5,531 nucleotides of DNA, from positions 1-5,531 of the forward strand of contig CAJOGB010000072.1 in assembly GCA_905233835.1 (NCBI GenBank), in the 5' to 3' direction. How positions within the stretch are numbered: position 1 is the first letter of the stretch; each line of letters starts with the position of its first letter. The position numbers and the translations under genes are program-made. This stretch comes from an uncultured Lachnospiraceae bacterium (GTDB lineage: Bacteria > Bacillota > Clostridia > Lachnospirales > Lachnospiraceae). The notes under the pieces are model-generated. The model made no database searches, had not been told where the DNA came from, and saw only the letters and a list, made by a program, of their open reading frames with translations. Shown here piece after piece: positions 5,149 through 5,531 of the stretch.

Positions 5149-5531
5149 AGAAATTTTCTTCGGCAGCCACGATTTTGGCGGAAGTAAATTCGCCGGAGTC
5201 ATCCTTTGTAACCAAGAAGGTTAAGGTGTAATCGCGGGCGGTGGGCTCGTAAGCATCTGCCTTTGCCTGCATGGTGGAAAACAAATTGTTATAGGCCTGC
5301 TGTGCCAAAAGCACACGTACGCCGTCTTCTCCGAAAGCATCCTTATGATTCATAAGGGCTTCCTGGTTTGCATTGGCAAAATCCACCATAGCGTGATCCG
5401 CAAAAGAAATCTCTCCGGAAAAATCAATGGCATTAAAGGAACCGACTCCGGTAATGGTCATGGGAAGGGTTACCAAATATCCCTCTTCCGACTTTTTTTT
5501 CACTTCCATTTTTGAAGCATCAAAAGTAGCA
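5147..5531 (-). CDS. Unrecognised protein, C-terminal part; N-terminus beyond right edge
   Basis: The reading frame stays open to the right edge (the last full codon begins at 5530), so the first in-frame ATG at 5509 is probably internal: sense codons reading ATFDASK precede it, and no Shine-Dalgarno sequence is seen before it. About 128 residues are visible. The sequence is acidic and lacks cysteines. It has alternating hydrophobic stretches suggesting beta strands (YLVTLPMTITGVG, YTLTFLVTKDDSGE) around a helical middle rich in Ala, Asn and Gln (ANANQEAL, LLAQQAYNNLF). This general look fits the C-terminal domain of a secreted or lipoprotein-type protein, but the signal peptide, if any, lies outside the window and I do not recognise a family. 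It is convergent with hypA, the stops being 27 bases apart, so a link to the hydrogenase is not implied. Confidence 0.75.
   Translation of the reverse strand, partial: ATFDASKMEVKKKSEEGYLVTLPMTITGVGSFNAIDFSGEISFADHAMVDFANANQEALMNHKDAFGEDGVRVLLAQQAYNNLFSTMQAKADAYEPTARDYTLTFLVTKDDSGEFTSAKIVAAEENF

Noticed and set aside
5147..5509. Complete 120-residue gene starting at 5509
   Set aside because: The frame stays open through the window edge and no ribosome binding site precedes the ATG at 5509, so it is treated as the C-terminal part of a longer gene.

Overview
The window carries most of an energy-converting [NiFe] hydrogenase (Ech-type, group 4) operon on the minus strand, a divergent hypA nickel-insertion gene on the plus strand, and the C-terminal part of an unrecognised gene at the right edge. 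The organism looks like a strictly anaerobic low-to-mid GC Firmicute, probably in Clostridia and perhaps Lachnospiraceae-like. The reasons are strong AGGAGG ribosome binding sites, tight ATGA start/stop overlaps, an Ech hydrogenase, and a Rex-like operator. The taxon is an inference.

From 4567 down to 1, in transcription order, lie echA (NuoL-like antiporter subunit), echB (NuoH-like membrane anchor), echC (NuoB-like small subunit with the proximal [4Fe-4S] cluster), echD (NuoC-like) and echE (NuoD-like large subunit with the first nickel-binding CxxC, cut by the left edge). This is the order of the known echABCDEF operons, so a ferredoxin-like echF is expected just beyond the left edge. All key residues that can be checked are intact. 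The complex is expected to pass electrons from reduced ferredoxin to protons, making H2, and to couple this to ion transport across the membrane, or to run in reverse.

The 207-base intergenic region 4568-4774 between echA and hypA is dense in signals. On the minus strand there is a good sigma-A-type promoter (TTTAAA, 17 bases, TATAAT) followed by an 18-bp palindrome of the Rex or CRP/FNR type, placed where a bound repressor would block transcription. Upstream of that lie two further inverted repeats of unknown role. On the plus strand a promoter (TTGTTA, 17 bases, TAGAAT) is placed so that transcription should begin at or next to the A of the hypA ATG. With no Shine-Dalgarno sequence present, this suggests a leaderless hypA mRNA.

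hypA ends at 5119 and is followed by a GGGGTC/GACCCC hairpin with a short T-run. The convergent minus-strand gene ends at 5147. Its N-terminus lies beyond the right edge and I do not recognise its family. I see no tRNA, rRNA, CRISPR array or transposase gene.
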